Shown: positions 44,364 through 52,744 of the stretch, piece after piece | Numbering within the stretch: the stretch's first letter is position 1 | Layout of the letters: every line of letters begins with the position of its first letter | Source of the DNA: Paenibacillus lycopersici | GTDB lineage: Bacteria; Bacillota; Bacilli; Paenibacillales; Paenibacillaceae | Reading direction: 5' to 3' | DNA length: 64,000 nucleotides | Assembly: GCF_010119935.1 (NCBI RefSeq) | Contig: NZ_CP048209.1 | Location: 1,607,501 to 1,671,500 of the forward strand | Program-made: the position numbers and the translations under genes | Notes under the pieces: generated by a model | Told to the model about the DNA's origin: nothing | The model's database searches: none | What the model saw: only the letters and a program-made list of their open reading frames with translations

Positions 44364-44930
44364 TTGCAGTTCGATTATTTGAAACACGTCACGGACGGCT
44401 TGGACCGCGATGCGGTGCTGAACGAGCTGATGGCCGCATTCGGCAGGGATGTCTGGAATTTTGCCTTCTTCATGACCCGTTCGAGAGAGATGGCGGACGA
44501 TGTCGCCCAGGATGTATTCGTCAAGGTGTATCAGCAGCTGTACGAATTCCGGGGACAATCGACGATCAAAACCTGGCTGCTGGCCATAACCCGCAACACG
44601 GCGCGCGACGTGCTGCGGTCGGCCTGGGTGAGGCGGGTCGTGCTGTTCGACCGTCTCTATCCACATGCGGGAACTTCGCCGTCGGCGGAACGGGAGAGCA
44701 TGGACAAGCTGATGGCCGAGGAAATTTGGGCGGTCGTCTTGAAGCTGCCCCGCAAGCTGCGGGAAGTGCTCCTCATGAACAGCCATTACGGACTATCGAT
44801 GAAAGAAATGGCGGACGTGCTTCAAGTATCGGTCGGCACCGTGAAGTCGCGGCTGCACCGCGCGCGAGCGGCGGTCAACCGCAGACTGGCCCAGGAAGCG
44901 TCATGGACCGGGGAGGAAGAATGGACATGA
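44364..44930 (+). CDS. ECF sigma factor of a solute-binding-domain regulatory cluster
   Basis: 188 residues from TTG 44364; GTG 44355 is also in frame, but AGGTGA lies 6 bases ahead of the TTG. Region 2 (FMTRSREMADDVAQDVFVKVYQQLYEF, STIKTWLLAITRNTARDVLRS) and region 4 (LPRKLREVLLMNSHYGLSMKEM...SVGTVKSRLHRARAAV) are intact. It directs RNA polymerase to its own regulon. The stop overlaps the start region of the next gene, whose product has an anti-sigma-like tail, so partner regulation is likely. Confidence 0.9.
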   Translation: MQFDYLKHVTDGLDRDAVLNELMAAFGRDVWNFAFFMTRSREMADDVAQDVFVKVYQQLYEFRGQSTIKTWLLAITRNTARDVLRSAWVRRVVLFDRLYPHAGTSPSAERESMDKLMAEEIWAVVLKLPRKLREVLLMNSHYGLSMKEMADVLQVSVGTVKSRLHRARAAVNRRLAQEASWTGEEEWT

Positions 44931-46483
44931 AGGGACCGGCACACGAATGGGAGCGCCGCCTTGCCGGCAAGCCTCCCGTCAAGAATGGGTTCACCTCGGA
45001 TCTTGAACGCAAAGTGAGGGAGCGCATTCATATGCAAACAACCAAGCGACGCGCGCCGTTTCGGGCGGCAACGGCCATCATGAGCCTGTTTATCCTGCTG
45101 GGCGGCGGCTGGTGGTTCAGGGACGACATCCGGAAGCTGCTGGAACCGAAGCCGCTCTCCGACGTGCCCGCCGCGCTCAGCAACGATCCGCTGGCGGACA
45201 AGGAGTACGCGCTGAAGGTGCTTCAATTCAACAATTACGAGAACAGCTTCGAATACTACGTCAAGAAGCCGTTCATTATCCGGCATCCGTCCGTCAAGCT
45301 GAATATGGATTATGCGGCCGTGGATCTGATGCAGGATCCCGATAAATTCGAAGCGTGGCTGGAACAAGAGCAGCCGGATATACTGCAGCTGCCGCTATCG
45401 TTATTCAATCGGCTTGCTGCCGAGGGCAAGCTGATGCCGCTCGATTCGCTGATCAAACAGAGCAAGTTCGATCTGACGGCTTTGCATAAGCCGGTATTGG
45501 ATTACTTGCGTCTGTCGGCCGGAGACGGCGGGTTGTATGGGCTGCCCGCCGATTTCAAGACCATGGCGCTCTACGTGAACGAAGACCTGTTCGCCGCGCA
45601 CGGCGTTCCGCTGCCGGGAGGACCTCAGACGATGGATCAAATCCTGCGGCTTGCCGCGCGCTTCCAAGGAACGGGGGTCAGCGGTCTGGAAACGACCGAT
45701 CGCAAGAACAAATACGGTCTGATCCAGCTGATCGGACAAACGGAAGGATTGCAGACGATCCAGGGCACGGAAGGGAATCTCAAGGCAACGGTCGATTCGG
45801 ACGCGTGGAAGCAGGTGTGGAATACCGTTTCCGCTGGATATCGGGAGGGTTGGATCAGCCAAGCCAAACCGGTCGCTTACGGGAAGAACGGAGCGACAAT
45901 GAAAGATATCGCCAAGCAGGATCCGTTCGGTCTGAACAAGACAGCGATGACGATACAACCTAGTTATTATGGCAGCAACCTGGAATCCTATGAGGAGAGC
46001 GGCGTCATGAAGGCCAATTGGTCCGTTATTCCGATTCAATTGGATCCGTCTGCGACGAATCAGGATACGTACATGAGCGTGAACACGGTCTATGCGATCA
46101 ATGCTTCCTCTGCTCAGACGGATGCGGCCTGGGAGGTGCTTCGCTTCACGATCAATGGGGAATGGCGGAATAATCTGAGTCCGGCCGTTGCATCGGTGCT
46201 ATCGAATCAAGTCTTTACGAATAAGTCGGAGATGGACAAAGCGCGAAGCAAGCATTGGAATGCCTTCTATCAAACGGAGGTCGATCCGGAGAAAGCGGCC
46301 GCGAGCGCCAAGCTCATGTCGGGCAAAGGGGCCGCCCAGGCGGGAGCCATGCTCTACAAGCTCGGCGGGGAAGCGATTGACGGGATTCTGAATCAATCGC
46401 AATCCGTCGATAAGGCGCTGGACGAACTTCAAAGCAAGCTCGATTCGCAGCTTGCGGCGATCGGCAAGGGGGAGCAGCCGTGA
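44921..46483 (+). CDS. Membrane protein: anti-sigma-like cytosolic tail fused to an outer solute-binding domain
   Basis: 520 residues from ATG 44921 (ATG 44927, ATGA-overlapping the sigma stop, is equally possible). About 45 cytosolic residues (HEWERRLAGKPPVKNGFTSDLERKVRERI) resemble the N-terminal segment of Firmicute anti-sigma factors but lack a zinc HxxxCxxC motif. One TM helix follows (about 49-65), then about 450 residues of extracytoplasmic family-1 solute-binding fold (YGLPADFKTMALYVNEDLFA, GLIQLIGQTEGLQTIQG, AAWEVLRFTINGEWRNN). It is not a lipoprotein: no lipobox Cys. I infer that ligand binding outside changes release of the sigma factor inside. Confidence 0.85.
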   Translation: MDMKGPAHEWERRLAGKPPVKNGFTSDLERKVRERIHMQTTKRRAPFRAATAIMSLFILLGGGWWFRDDIRKLLEPKPLSDVPAALSNDPLADKEYALKVLQFNNYENSFEYYVKKPFIIRHPSVKLNMDYAAVDLMQDPDKFEAWLEQEQPDILQLPLSLFNRLAAEGKLMPLDSLIKQSKFDLTALHKPVLDYLRLSAGDGGLYGLPADFKTMALYVNEDLFAAHGVPLPGGPQTMDQILRLAARFQGTGVSGLETTDRKNKYGLIQLIGQTEGLQTIQGTEGNLKATVDSDAWKQVWNTVSAGYREGWISQAKPVAYGKNGATMKDIAKQDPFGLNKTAMTIQPSYYGSNLESYEESGVMKANWSVIPIQLDPSATNQDTYMSVNTVYAINASSAQTDAAWEVLRFTINGEWRNNLSPAVASVLSNQVFTNKSEMDKARSKHWNAFYQTEVDPEKAAASAKLMSGKGAAQAGAMLYKLGGEAIDGILNQSQSVDKALDELQSKLDSQLAAIGKGEQP

Positions 46484-47841
46484 CCCGCATCACTCGCAAT
46501 CGCAGAAGTGCCCGGACGATGGTAGTTGCTGTAATGGCGATCATGCTCATTTCGCTGCTGCTCGGGGGATGCATGAATAACGCCGATCCGGCTCAGGTAG
46601 AACCGGAGAAGCTCGTTATCGGAATCAAAAATAAAGATGCGTATTACGCCCAATTTGGCGACTATATCGCGGCGGCCTTTCCCGATCTGAACGTAGAGAT
46701 CGTGGAGATGGACCCGGACTACGCCAACCCGGTGACGGATGAGCAGTACGAACAGAAGCTGAAGGACGCGAAGCCCGATCTTCTCGTCGGGTACGATATC
46801 CGTTACAAGCGGCTGGCCGACGACGGGCTGCTGACGGATTTGACGGCGCGCATGCAAGGCAGCAAGATGAGGGAAGACGAGTTCTACCCCGGCATGTTCG
46901 AGAAAATGAAGCGCGACGGAGGCGGCAGCCTCTATGCGGTTTCGCCGGTGCTGCAAGCTTCCGTGCTCTATTACAACGCGGATCTGTTCCGTAAGTACTA
47001 CGTTCCTCTGCCGCGGAACGGCATGACGATGACGGATGTCGTGCAGCTCGCCAGCCAATTTGCGCGAGCCGGCAGCAACAAGGACGGCATCGTCGGCTAT
47101 CACCAGCCGTTCAGCAGCTTGCCGAATCAATTGCTGTTCTCGCTGTCTTCCCGGGAGGGCGGCTCGCCATGGCCGTATAACTTCCAGACGGGCAAAGTGA
47201 CCGTGGATACGCCGGCATGGCGCGGCCTGATCAAGACGGTCGTCGATCTCTACAAGAACGGCACATTCCAGATGCAGAACATTCAAGGCGAGAGCAAAGA
47301 CGGAGAGATCTGGTACGGCCCGGACGACGTCAGCCAGGCGGATCTATTCAAGAAAGGGAAGTCGGCGATGACGATCGGGGGCTATAACGACATGATCGGG
47401 CTGCCGTTCGAGGTCGGTTCCGTTACGCCGCCCGTGAGCGCCGACAACCGGTCCGAGGATATGGGCATTTACAGCTACATGGCGATTCCGGCAGGCGCGG
47501 AGCATGCGGATACGGCATGGGAAGTGACGGCGTTCATGCTGAGCGATTATATGGCGAAAGTGAGATCGGGCTTGCAGGATCAATCCACGCTACCGACCCG
47601 CAAAAGCTATATGAACTACGATCCCAACCCGGTGCTGCCGCAGCTCTACGCGATTCTCCCGAGCATCGGTCAGGTCTATAGCAACAACGGCTATGACGCC
47701 AGATTCATGACGCTGTTCAATGAGCTGGAGGATCGAGAAATGATGGCCGCCGTCAAAGGAGAGAAGAGCCTCGATGCGTGCATCGCGGCGATCCGGAAGG
47801 AAGGCCAGGCGCTGATGGATGCCGCGAAGCCGAAGAAGTGA
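46480..47841 (+). CDS. Solute-binding lipoprotein of the sigma-factor cluster
   Basis: 453 residues. Lipobox LLLGGC with Cys about residue 31. Family-1 sugar-binding fold (FGDYIAAAFPDLNVEIVEMDPD, YAVSPVLQASVLYYNADLF, TPAWRGLIKTVVDLYKNG, ADTAWEVTAFMLSDY). GTG 46480 overlaps the previous stop (GTGA) with AAGGGGGAG ahead, so all three genes form one unit. No permease or ATPase gene is present, which argues for sensing or for feeding ligand to the 44921 protein rather than import. Confidence 0.88.
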   Translation: MTRITRNRRSARTMVVAVMAIMLISLLLGGCMNNADPAQVEPEKLVIGIKNKDAYYAQFGDYIAAAFPDLNVEIVEMDPDYANPVTDEQYEQKLKDAKPDLLVGYDIRYKRLADDGLLTDLTARMQGSKMREDEFYPGMFEKMKRDGGGSLYAVSPVLQASVLYYNADLFRKYYVPLPRNGMTMTDVVQLASQFARAGSNKDGIVGYHQPFSSLPNQLLFSLSSREGGSPWPYNFQTGKVTVDTPAWRGLIKTVVDLYKNGTFQMQNIQGESKDGEIWYGPDDVSQADLFKKGKSAMTIGGYNDMIGLPFEVGSVTPPVSADNRSEDMGIYSYMAIPAGAEHADTAWEVTAFMLSDYMAKVRSGLQDQSTLPTRKSYMNYDPNPVLPQLYAILPSIGQVYSNNGYDARFMTLFNELEDREMMAAVKGEKSLDACIAAIRKEGQALMDAAKPKK

Positions 47842-47851
47842 TACGTATCGT

Positions 47852-47882
47852 AGACCGCCTATCTTTTGCGAGAGGGCGGTCT
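47852..47882 (+). terminator. Terminator after the sigma-factor cluster
   Basis: Arms AGACCGCC (47852-47859) and GGCGGTCT (47875-47882) shortly after the stop codon. Confidence 0.6.
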
Positions 47883-47949
47883 TGATCCATAGGATTCGGT
47901 TTACGGGCATTCTAGCGGGGAACAACTATATGCAGGAGGCGTATCTTCA

Positions 47950-48534
47950 GTGAACGACAAATCCAACGAACTGCCGCTGATGCTTTTTGCCGAACGACAA
48001 GTATTCGAGAATTGGCTGGAGCAGCATCATGACACTTCGCCGGGAATCCGGCTGCACATCGCGAAGAAAAATACCGGCGTGGTTTCCGTATCCTATGACG
48101 AAGCGCTTGAAGTCGCGTTATGCTACGGCTGGGTCGACAGCCAGAAAGAGAAATTCGACGACAAAACATGGGTGCAACGATTTACGCCGCGCAGGGCCAG
48201 GAGCATCTGGTCGAAGGTGAATAAAGACAAGGCAGAGCTGCTCATCTCCAATGGAAGAATGAAGCCGTCCGGATTCGCAGCGATTGAAGCCGCCAAAAGT
48301 AACGGACAATGGGACAAGGCCTATGAATCGCAAAGCAACGCATCGATGCCTGAGGATTTCGCCTTAGAACTGGAGCGCAACGTCAAGGCGAAGGCATTCT
48401 ACGAGACGATGGATCGGCAAAATAAATATGCCATGCTCTTCAGAATTCATAACGCCAAGCGGCAAGAGACCCGAGCGAAACGCATCCAACAGTTCGTAGA
48501 CATGCTGGAAAAAGGCGAAAAGATTTATCCTTGA
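47950..48534 (+). CDS. YdeI/OmpD-associated-type protein
   Basis: 194 residues. Diagnostic features include FENWLEQHHDTSPGIRLHI, the SYDEALEVALCYGWVDSQKE block, and WVQRFTPRRARSIWSKVNK, typical of the YdeI/OmpD-associated family (DUF1801-like relatives; biochemical role not settled). Basic C-terminus NAKRQETRAKRIQQFVDML. GTG 47950 follows AGGAGG at an 11-base distance. Single gene facing the MutS-like pair. Confidence 0.85.
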   Translation: MNDKSNELPLMLFAERQVFENWLEQHHDTSPGIRLHIAKKNTGVVSVSYDEALEVALCYGWVDSQKEKFDDKTWVQRFTPRRARSIWSKVNKDKAELLISNGRMKPSGFAAIEAAKSNGQWDKAYESQSNASMPEDFALELERNVKAKAFYETMDRQNKYAMLFRIHNAKRQETRAKRIQQFVDMLEKGEKIYP

Positions 48535-48634
48535 TCGTAATGGTTGGATGGGGCTCGGTTATATCCGTATTGTTGATTACGGACGGGGATCGCTGTTATT
48601 TCGATGGCGAATATATCTCTTATGATAAGACGAA

Positions 48635-48669
48635 AGCTCTTGAATCGACGCAAGACGCGTTCAAGAGCT
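48635..48669. terminator. Hairpin between convergent genes
   Basis: Arms AGCTCTTGAA (48635-48644) and TTCAAGAGCT (48660-48669). A probable bidirectional terminator. Confidence 0.5.
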
Positions 48670-48691
48670 GGTTCTATCGTTCGCATGAAGA

Positions 48692-50194
48692 CTAGGAGTA
48701 GGAGGCAAAAAGCTCCCTGGCGCCGCTGTACTTGGAGGGGATGCCGGGCAGAATGTTGAAACGGCGTTCGCCGTCGGCAGCTTCCGTATGCATGCATGCG
48801 AACCGGCTTCCGAAGGGAATGCCGTTAAGCCGGTCTACGTCTTCGAACAGCTCGTACAGATGCGTGACCCATATGCCGCGCGCGTGCTTGGCTTTCAACA
48901 TGCACAGGGATTCCCGGCTTAACGAATAGCTCTCCATCGGCGAAGTGCCGGATAGAGGCTCGTTGCCCATGAACAAGCCATTCTCGTCCAGGGCGGCAAT
49001 GACATCGCGCATTTCGCTCAGTTCCCGTCCCAGCGTGCCCTGCGATAATGCGGTGTTCTCTTCGCGGGAGAATACGCTGAACATCCCCGAGGCCGGGCTG
49101 ATCCGCGCGCTGGCGGCGGGAATCGGCAGCCCGAGCTGGAATAGGAGCTGCATCGCGCCTGCCGTCCGCAGATAGGTCGTCTTCCCGCCCCGGTTGACGC
49201 CGCCCAGCAGTATTAACTCCTGACCGTGATGAACGGATAGATCGTTCGCGGTGACCTCCGCCTGCTCGGCCAGCAGCGGGTGAACCATGCCGCTGACGAT
49301 CAGCGCATGCTCCTCCGTTCCTCTGATCTCCGCATAACACGTGTTCGGCGAGTGCTTCGCGATTGCCTGCGCATAACGCACCATGCCCAGCGCAAACCGA
49401 AGCTCCTCCATGAAGAGCCGAATATCGTCGGCAATGCTCCGCTCGATAACGCTCAACTGGCTTCTTGCCGCAGCCGTTTGCGTAATGAGCATTTGCCATA
49501 CGGAATGACCGAATCGTTCCAATGTCGATGCTTCCATGTGAGAGAAGCGTTTCCCGATTTGGTAGGCGAGTGGCAGGAGCTCATCCACGCGCATCGGATT
49601 CGAGGTGTTGACGAGACGATTCAGCAGCGTGCTCGAGACATATCGCTTCCTGTTCACATCGAGCAGAGCAATGGCGTCGATCGTGAGCTCGTCCGAGAAA
49701 TGGACGCGGTAGGCAATGCTGCCGGTCTTGCCAACGCCGCTGGCGTACGTATCCCATGCTTCGATAAAGTTGCCGGGGTATCTTTCGCCGAGCAGCTCAC
49801 GTAACTGTTCCGGCAATTTCGCGAGCGCGGGGGGCAGCGGTCCGCATGCCGCTATCGATTGCATGACCGCTTGTGCCGCATCCCAGAACAGGCGTACCCC
49901 GATCATATTATTCATAATATGTATGGGCTCGCTCTCTACGGACGAGGCCGTTTCAAGCAACGGAATCGAGGCGTTATGCAAGCGCTGCAAGGCTGCGGTT
50001 AACGATTCGTTGTTCATCAAGGCTTCGCAAACCGCATTTCGTTCCCGTATGGTCGCGGCATCGCAAGTAATGAATGGAACCGGGTTGTCGAAATACCGCC
50101 CCAAGTACGCCGTAAGCTCTAAATCGTCTAACAAAGCCTTGGACATCGGAAAAGGCAAATCGCTCTTCAACGCATTGTGGAACAGCCTAAGCAA
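48692..50194 (-). CDS. MutS-like ATPase, divergent subfamily (second of pair)
   Basis: 500 residues. No N-terminal mismatch-recognition domain. It has a helical lever/core part, then a MutS-type ATPase: Walker A GGVNRGGKTT (about 331-340), FSREENTALSQGTLGRELSEM, the Walker B-like LFMGNEPLSGTSPMES (about 407-422) and IWVTHLYELF. In standard MutS the Walker B reads DE; here Asp is Asn. It overlaps the paired MutS-like gene by 8 bases, implying a heterodimer. Probably not the canonical repair protein; DNA or RNA structure binding is possible. Start ATG 50194. Confidence 0.85.
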   Translation of the reverse strand: MLRLFHNALKSDLPFPMSKALLDDLELTAYLGRYFDNPVPFITCDAATIRERNAVCEALMNNESLTAALQRLHNASIPLLETASSVESEPIHIMNNMIGVRLFWDAAQAVMQSIAACGPLPPALAKLPEQLRELLGERYPGNFIEAWDTYASGVGKTGSIAYRVHFSDELTIDAIALLDVNRKRYVSSTLLNRLVNTSNPMRVDELLPLAYQIGKRFSHMEASTLERFGHSVWQMLITQTAAARSQLSVIERSIADDIRLFMEELRFALGMVRYAQAIAKHSPNTCYAEIRGTEEHALIVSGMVHPLLAEQAEVTANDLSVHHGQELILLGGVNRGGKTTYLRTAGAMQLLFQLGLPIPAASARISPASGMFSVFSREENTALSQGTLGRELSEMRDVIAALDENGLFMGNEPLSGTSPMESYSLSRESLCMLKAKHARGIWVTHLYELFEDVDRLNGIPFGSRFACMHTEAADGERRFNILPGIPSKYSGARELFASYS

Positions 50195-51773
50195 TATCGC
50201 CGCCTCCCCGCATCATGAAGTCCTCTAATACAGCCGCTTTGTCGGGGTCGTCGACCAGGTTGGCAATACGAAAGCCGTATTCGATCGCCAGAAGCCGGGC
50301 ATAGCTCAGACCGTCCGGCGCTTTCTCCTCCACTGCGTACGTGTGTTCGATCGTCTCCGCGCCCAACCTGGATCCCATCGTATAGCTGCGCACGTTCAGG
50401 CCTCGCTGGCGGAGCAAATCGTACACGTTATACAGATGCGTCACCATCATCAATGTCGTTCCGGCCTCGTGCAATTGCGCGGTAATGTCGCTCAGCAGCT
50501 CCGAGGCTTCCACGGGATTGGTTGAGGTAAAAGGTTCATTGAACAGCAGCAGGGTGCCCGGCCCGGCCATGTGGATGGCTTGGTGCATGTTCTCCGCTTC
50601 CTGCTGGTACCGGGATGCGTTCAAGTGACGATCTTCCCCGGCGGCGAAAACCGTGCAGTATTGTTGGAACGGAATTATCCGCATCGACTTGGCGGGTATC
50701 CAGAAGCCAAGCTGCGCGAGAATGCAGTTTTGCGCAAGCGCTTTCAATATGGAGGATTTTCCCGAGCTGTTCGCGCCTGTAATCATGACGGTGTCCCCGA
50801 GCGAAACGCGGAATGCCTGCTGCACGGGCGTGCGTTCTGTCAACACCATATGCGGGTACAGCAGTCCCTCCGCCGCCATGATGTCGGCGCACGGCTCGGG
50901 ACGGCAGACGTCCACGCGGGCTTGGGCGAGCTTGTCTGCCAGCGCCAGTCCTTTCTGGTACAACTCCATGGGCTTGAGCCATTCATTCCACGCCCGCAAC
51001 CGATCGCGGTCGATCTTTTTTAGTTCCCGCAATGCGGATTTAAGAGGCGCGGCCCATTGCTTCTCCACTTGCGCGATGATATACCCCTCTAACTGCGCCA
51101 GGTGACCTCTATTCTTGACGGGAGCGGCATCGCATAAGCTGTTGGCATTGTCCGTCGCGCTGCCGAACAGTCCGGTCAGCCTGCCGGCGCCCTTGTTGAT
51201 GTCCGTCACGCCGATTTGTACCGCTTGTCCGAGATCGGACATATTGACCGCAAGCTTGATGTTGTCAAGCGGCTGTATGATCGTTCCGAGCTGCCGCAAA
51301 CACGTCTGAACATCGAGATAGAAGGAAGATTCGCTCTGCAATCGGATAACGGCGGCGATCTCCTCCATCGCGGGAGCGCGGGGGGCGAACAAGCTTTCGG
51401 CAGCTAGTACCGAGGCGGTATAGGCTTCTAGAGCGTGTCGCATGCAGGTATAAATCTTCAGAGGCTGCTTGGAGCGGTCAAGTTCCGACAAGTTGTATGA
51501 AAGGCGCTGATTTTCCTTGATTAACTGAGCGATCAGCATTCGACTCTCGGCGTTGTCGCGCAGACAGCCGATGATCTCGCTCCTGCGCCCGATTTCAATG
51601 GCATCGCTGGTAAGGTAGGCGTTCAGGAAGGCTTCGATTGCCCGGTCTTTGTCTTCATGCGTCGTTGATTTCTCCGGAAAGAGGCTTCGGCATAGACGAA
51701 GAACGTCCAGATCGATCAGCGCTTCCCGAGAGATACGTACGGGCTGGTTCGTATTGCACAGCTGCACTGGCAT
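50187..51773 (-). CDS. MutS-like ATPase, divergent subfamily (first of pair)
   Basis: 528 residues. Helical core, then Walker A TGANSSGKSS (about 332-341), DRHLNASRYQQEAENMHQAI (signature region), the Walker B-like LLLFNEPFTSTNP (about 408-420, again Asn-Glu in place of Asp-Glu) and MVTHLYNVYDLL. No mismatch-binding Phe-x-Glu domain at the N-terminus. GGGAGG lies 8 bases before ATG 51773, and a sigma-A-like promoter is 63 bases upstream. Its 3' end overlaps the second MutS-like gene. The pair stands alone as an operon. Confidence 0.86.
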   Translation of the reverse strand: MPVQLCNTNQPVRISREALIDLDVLRLCRSLFPEKSTTHEDKDRAIEAFLNAYLTSDAIEIGRRSEIIGCLRDNAESRMLIAQLIKENQRLSYNLSELDRSKQPLKIYTCMRHALEAYTASVLAAESLFAPRAPAMEEIAAVIRLQSESSFYLDVQTCLRQLGTIIQPLDNIKLAVNMSDLGQAVQIGVTDINKGAGRLTGLFGSATDNANSLCDAAPVKNRGHLAQLEGYIIAQVEKQWAAPLKSALRELKKIDRDRLRAWNEWLKPMELYQKGLALADKLAQARVDVCRPEPCADIMAAEGLLYPHMVLTERTPVQQAFRVSLGDTVMITGANSSGKSSILKALAQNCILAQLGFWIPAKSMRIIPFQQYCTVFAAGEDRHLNASRYQQEAENMHQAIHMAGPGTLLLFNEPFTSTNPVEASELLSDITAQLHEAGTTLMMVTHLYNVYDLLRQRGLNVRSYTMGSRLGAETIEHTYAVEEKAPDGLSYARLLAIEYGFRIANLVDDPDKAAVLEDFMMRGGGDIA

Positions 51774-51835
51774 ACCGCATGCCTCCCATAATGGTTTCGT
51801 CCGTAATGGAGGGAAATATTGGGACGTACGCCATC

Positions 51836-51864
51836 ATTATATTTTATGTCGCCATGTACATCAA
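51836..51864 (-). promoter_or_regulatory. Promoter of the MutS-like pair
   Basis: On the minus strand: TTGATG (51864-51859), 17-bp spacer, TATAAT (51841-51836). Confidence 0.65.
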
Positions 51865-51945
51865 TAAAGATCTCTCATCCCGCATCTTGCCGGGAGAGCC
51901 GAATGTGCGGCAGAGGGGACTTGAATCCTGCCGCGAAATGCTAAA

Positions 51946-51982
51946 GAACCTCAAAGCCGCGCCGCGCGCAGACGCCCGAGGT
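51946..51982 (-). terminator. Weak terminator of the small LSm-like gene
   Basis: Arms GAACCTC and GAGGTTC, with TTTAG following on the minus strand. Confidence 0.35.
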
Positions 51983-52048
51983 TCCTGATCATAGCGATCG
52001 CGAATTAGCTGCGATATTAGGCCAGGCATGAAGCGCAAGCTCGCCGAT

Positions 52049-52306
52049 TCAGCAATCGGGATACGGATAAATATCGTTGATCTGATTGAGCGGATAGTGG
52101 AACGTGGCGAATTGGGAGGCATACATGTACTGCAGCACGTAAACCTCGCCGCCTTGCACGCTGCACAGCTTGCCGGATACGCCTTGACCGTTGCGCAGGG
52201 AAATGCCGACGTTGCGGCCGACGAGGTACAACGCTTTTTGCTGCAGCTGCATGCTGCCTTGCTGCTGCATACCGCCTTGCTGCGGTATCTGATTGGGCAT
52301 GAACAT
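52049..52306 (-). CDS. Small LSm-like protein (85 residues)
   Basis: A Gln-rich N-terminus (PQQGGMQQQGSMQLQQ) is followed by a small beta-barrel-like part (ALYLVGRNVGISLRNGQGVSGKLCSVQGGEVYVLQYM) reminiscent of LSm/YuzF-type (DUF2642-like) Bacillales proteins, some of which associate with spores. AAGGAGCG precedes ATG 52306. No enzyme motif. Exact family not certain. Confidence 0.6.
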   Translation of the reverse strand: MFMPNQIPQQGGMQQQGSMQLQQKALYLVGRNVGISLRNGQGVSGKLCSVQGGEVYVLQYMYASQFATFHYPLNQINDIYPYPDC

Positions 52307-52744
52307 GGCGAATCGCTCCTTCGGTGATGGAATGCCGGGCTGTTGTAAACGTATGCCCCGGACCGCTGCTCCGGCACAGCGAATACCTATGGCGGAGCAA
52401 TAATGCGCGGGGCGGCGAGGGAGACCGGGTCCTGTGCATATGGACGTAAGCTAGGGGGCTAGAGAGGAATTTTTTGGGTATCCATGAATGAATGGCATGC
52501 CGCCCGCATTTATTGGTATCACGGAGCGGAGGAAGCGGGCCGGACGAGAGGCGCTGCATGCGAAATTATGTAACGGGTTTCACTCCGGAGCAGAGATTCG
52601 CCCGAGCGAAAGCCGCGCTGCCGCTGTCGACCGCTTGTCGAACGAATGCCTCGACATCCGTTCGTACTTCATTCATCCGGATAGGAGGGATGCCGCGCGC
52701 TATTGGCAGCGTATTCAAATCTAAGAGAGGAACGGTGAGCATTG
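52307..52744. other. Divergent intergenic region
   Basis: About 440 bases between the small LSm-like gene and the GH30 gene. Short frames here (52492 onwards) read as composition artefacts. No clear promoter pair or repeat is seen. Confidence 0.55.
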
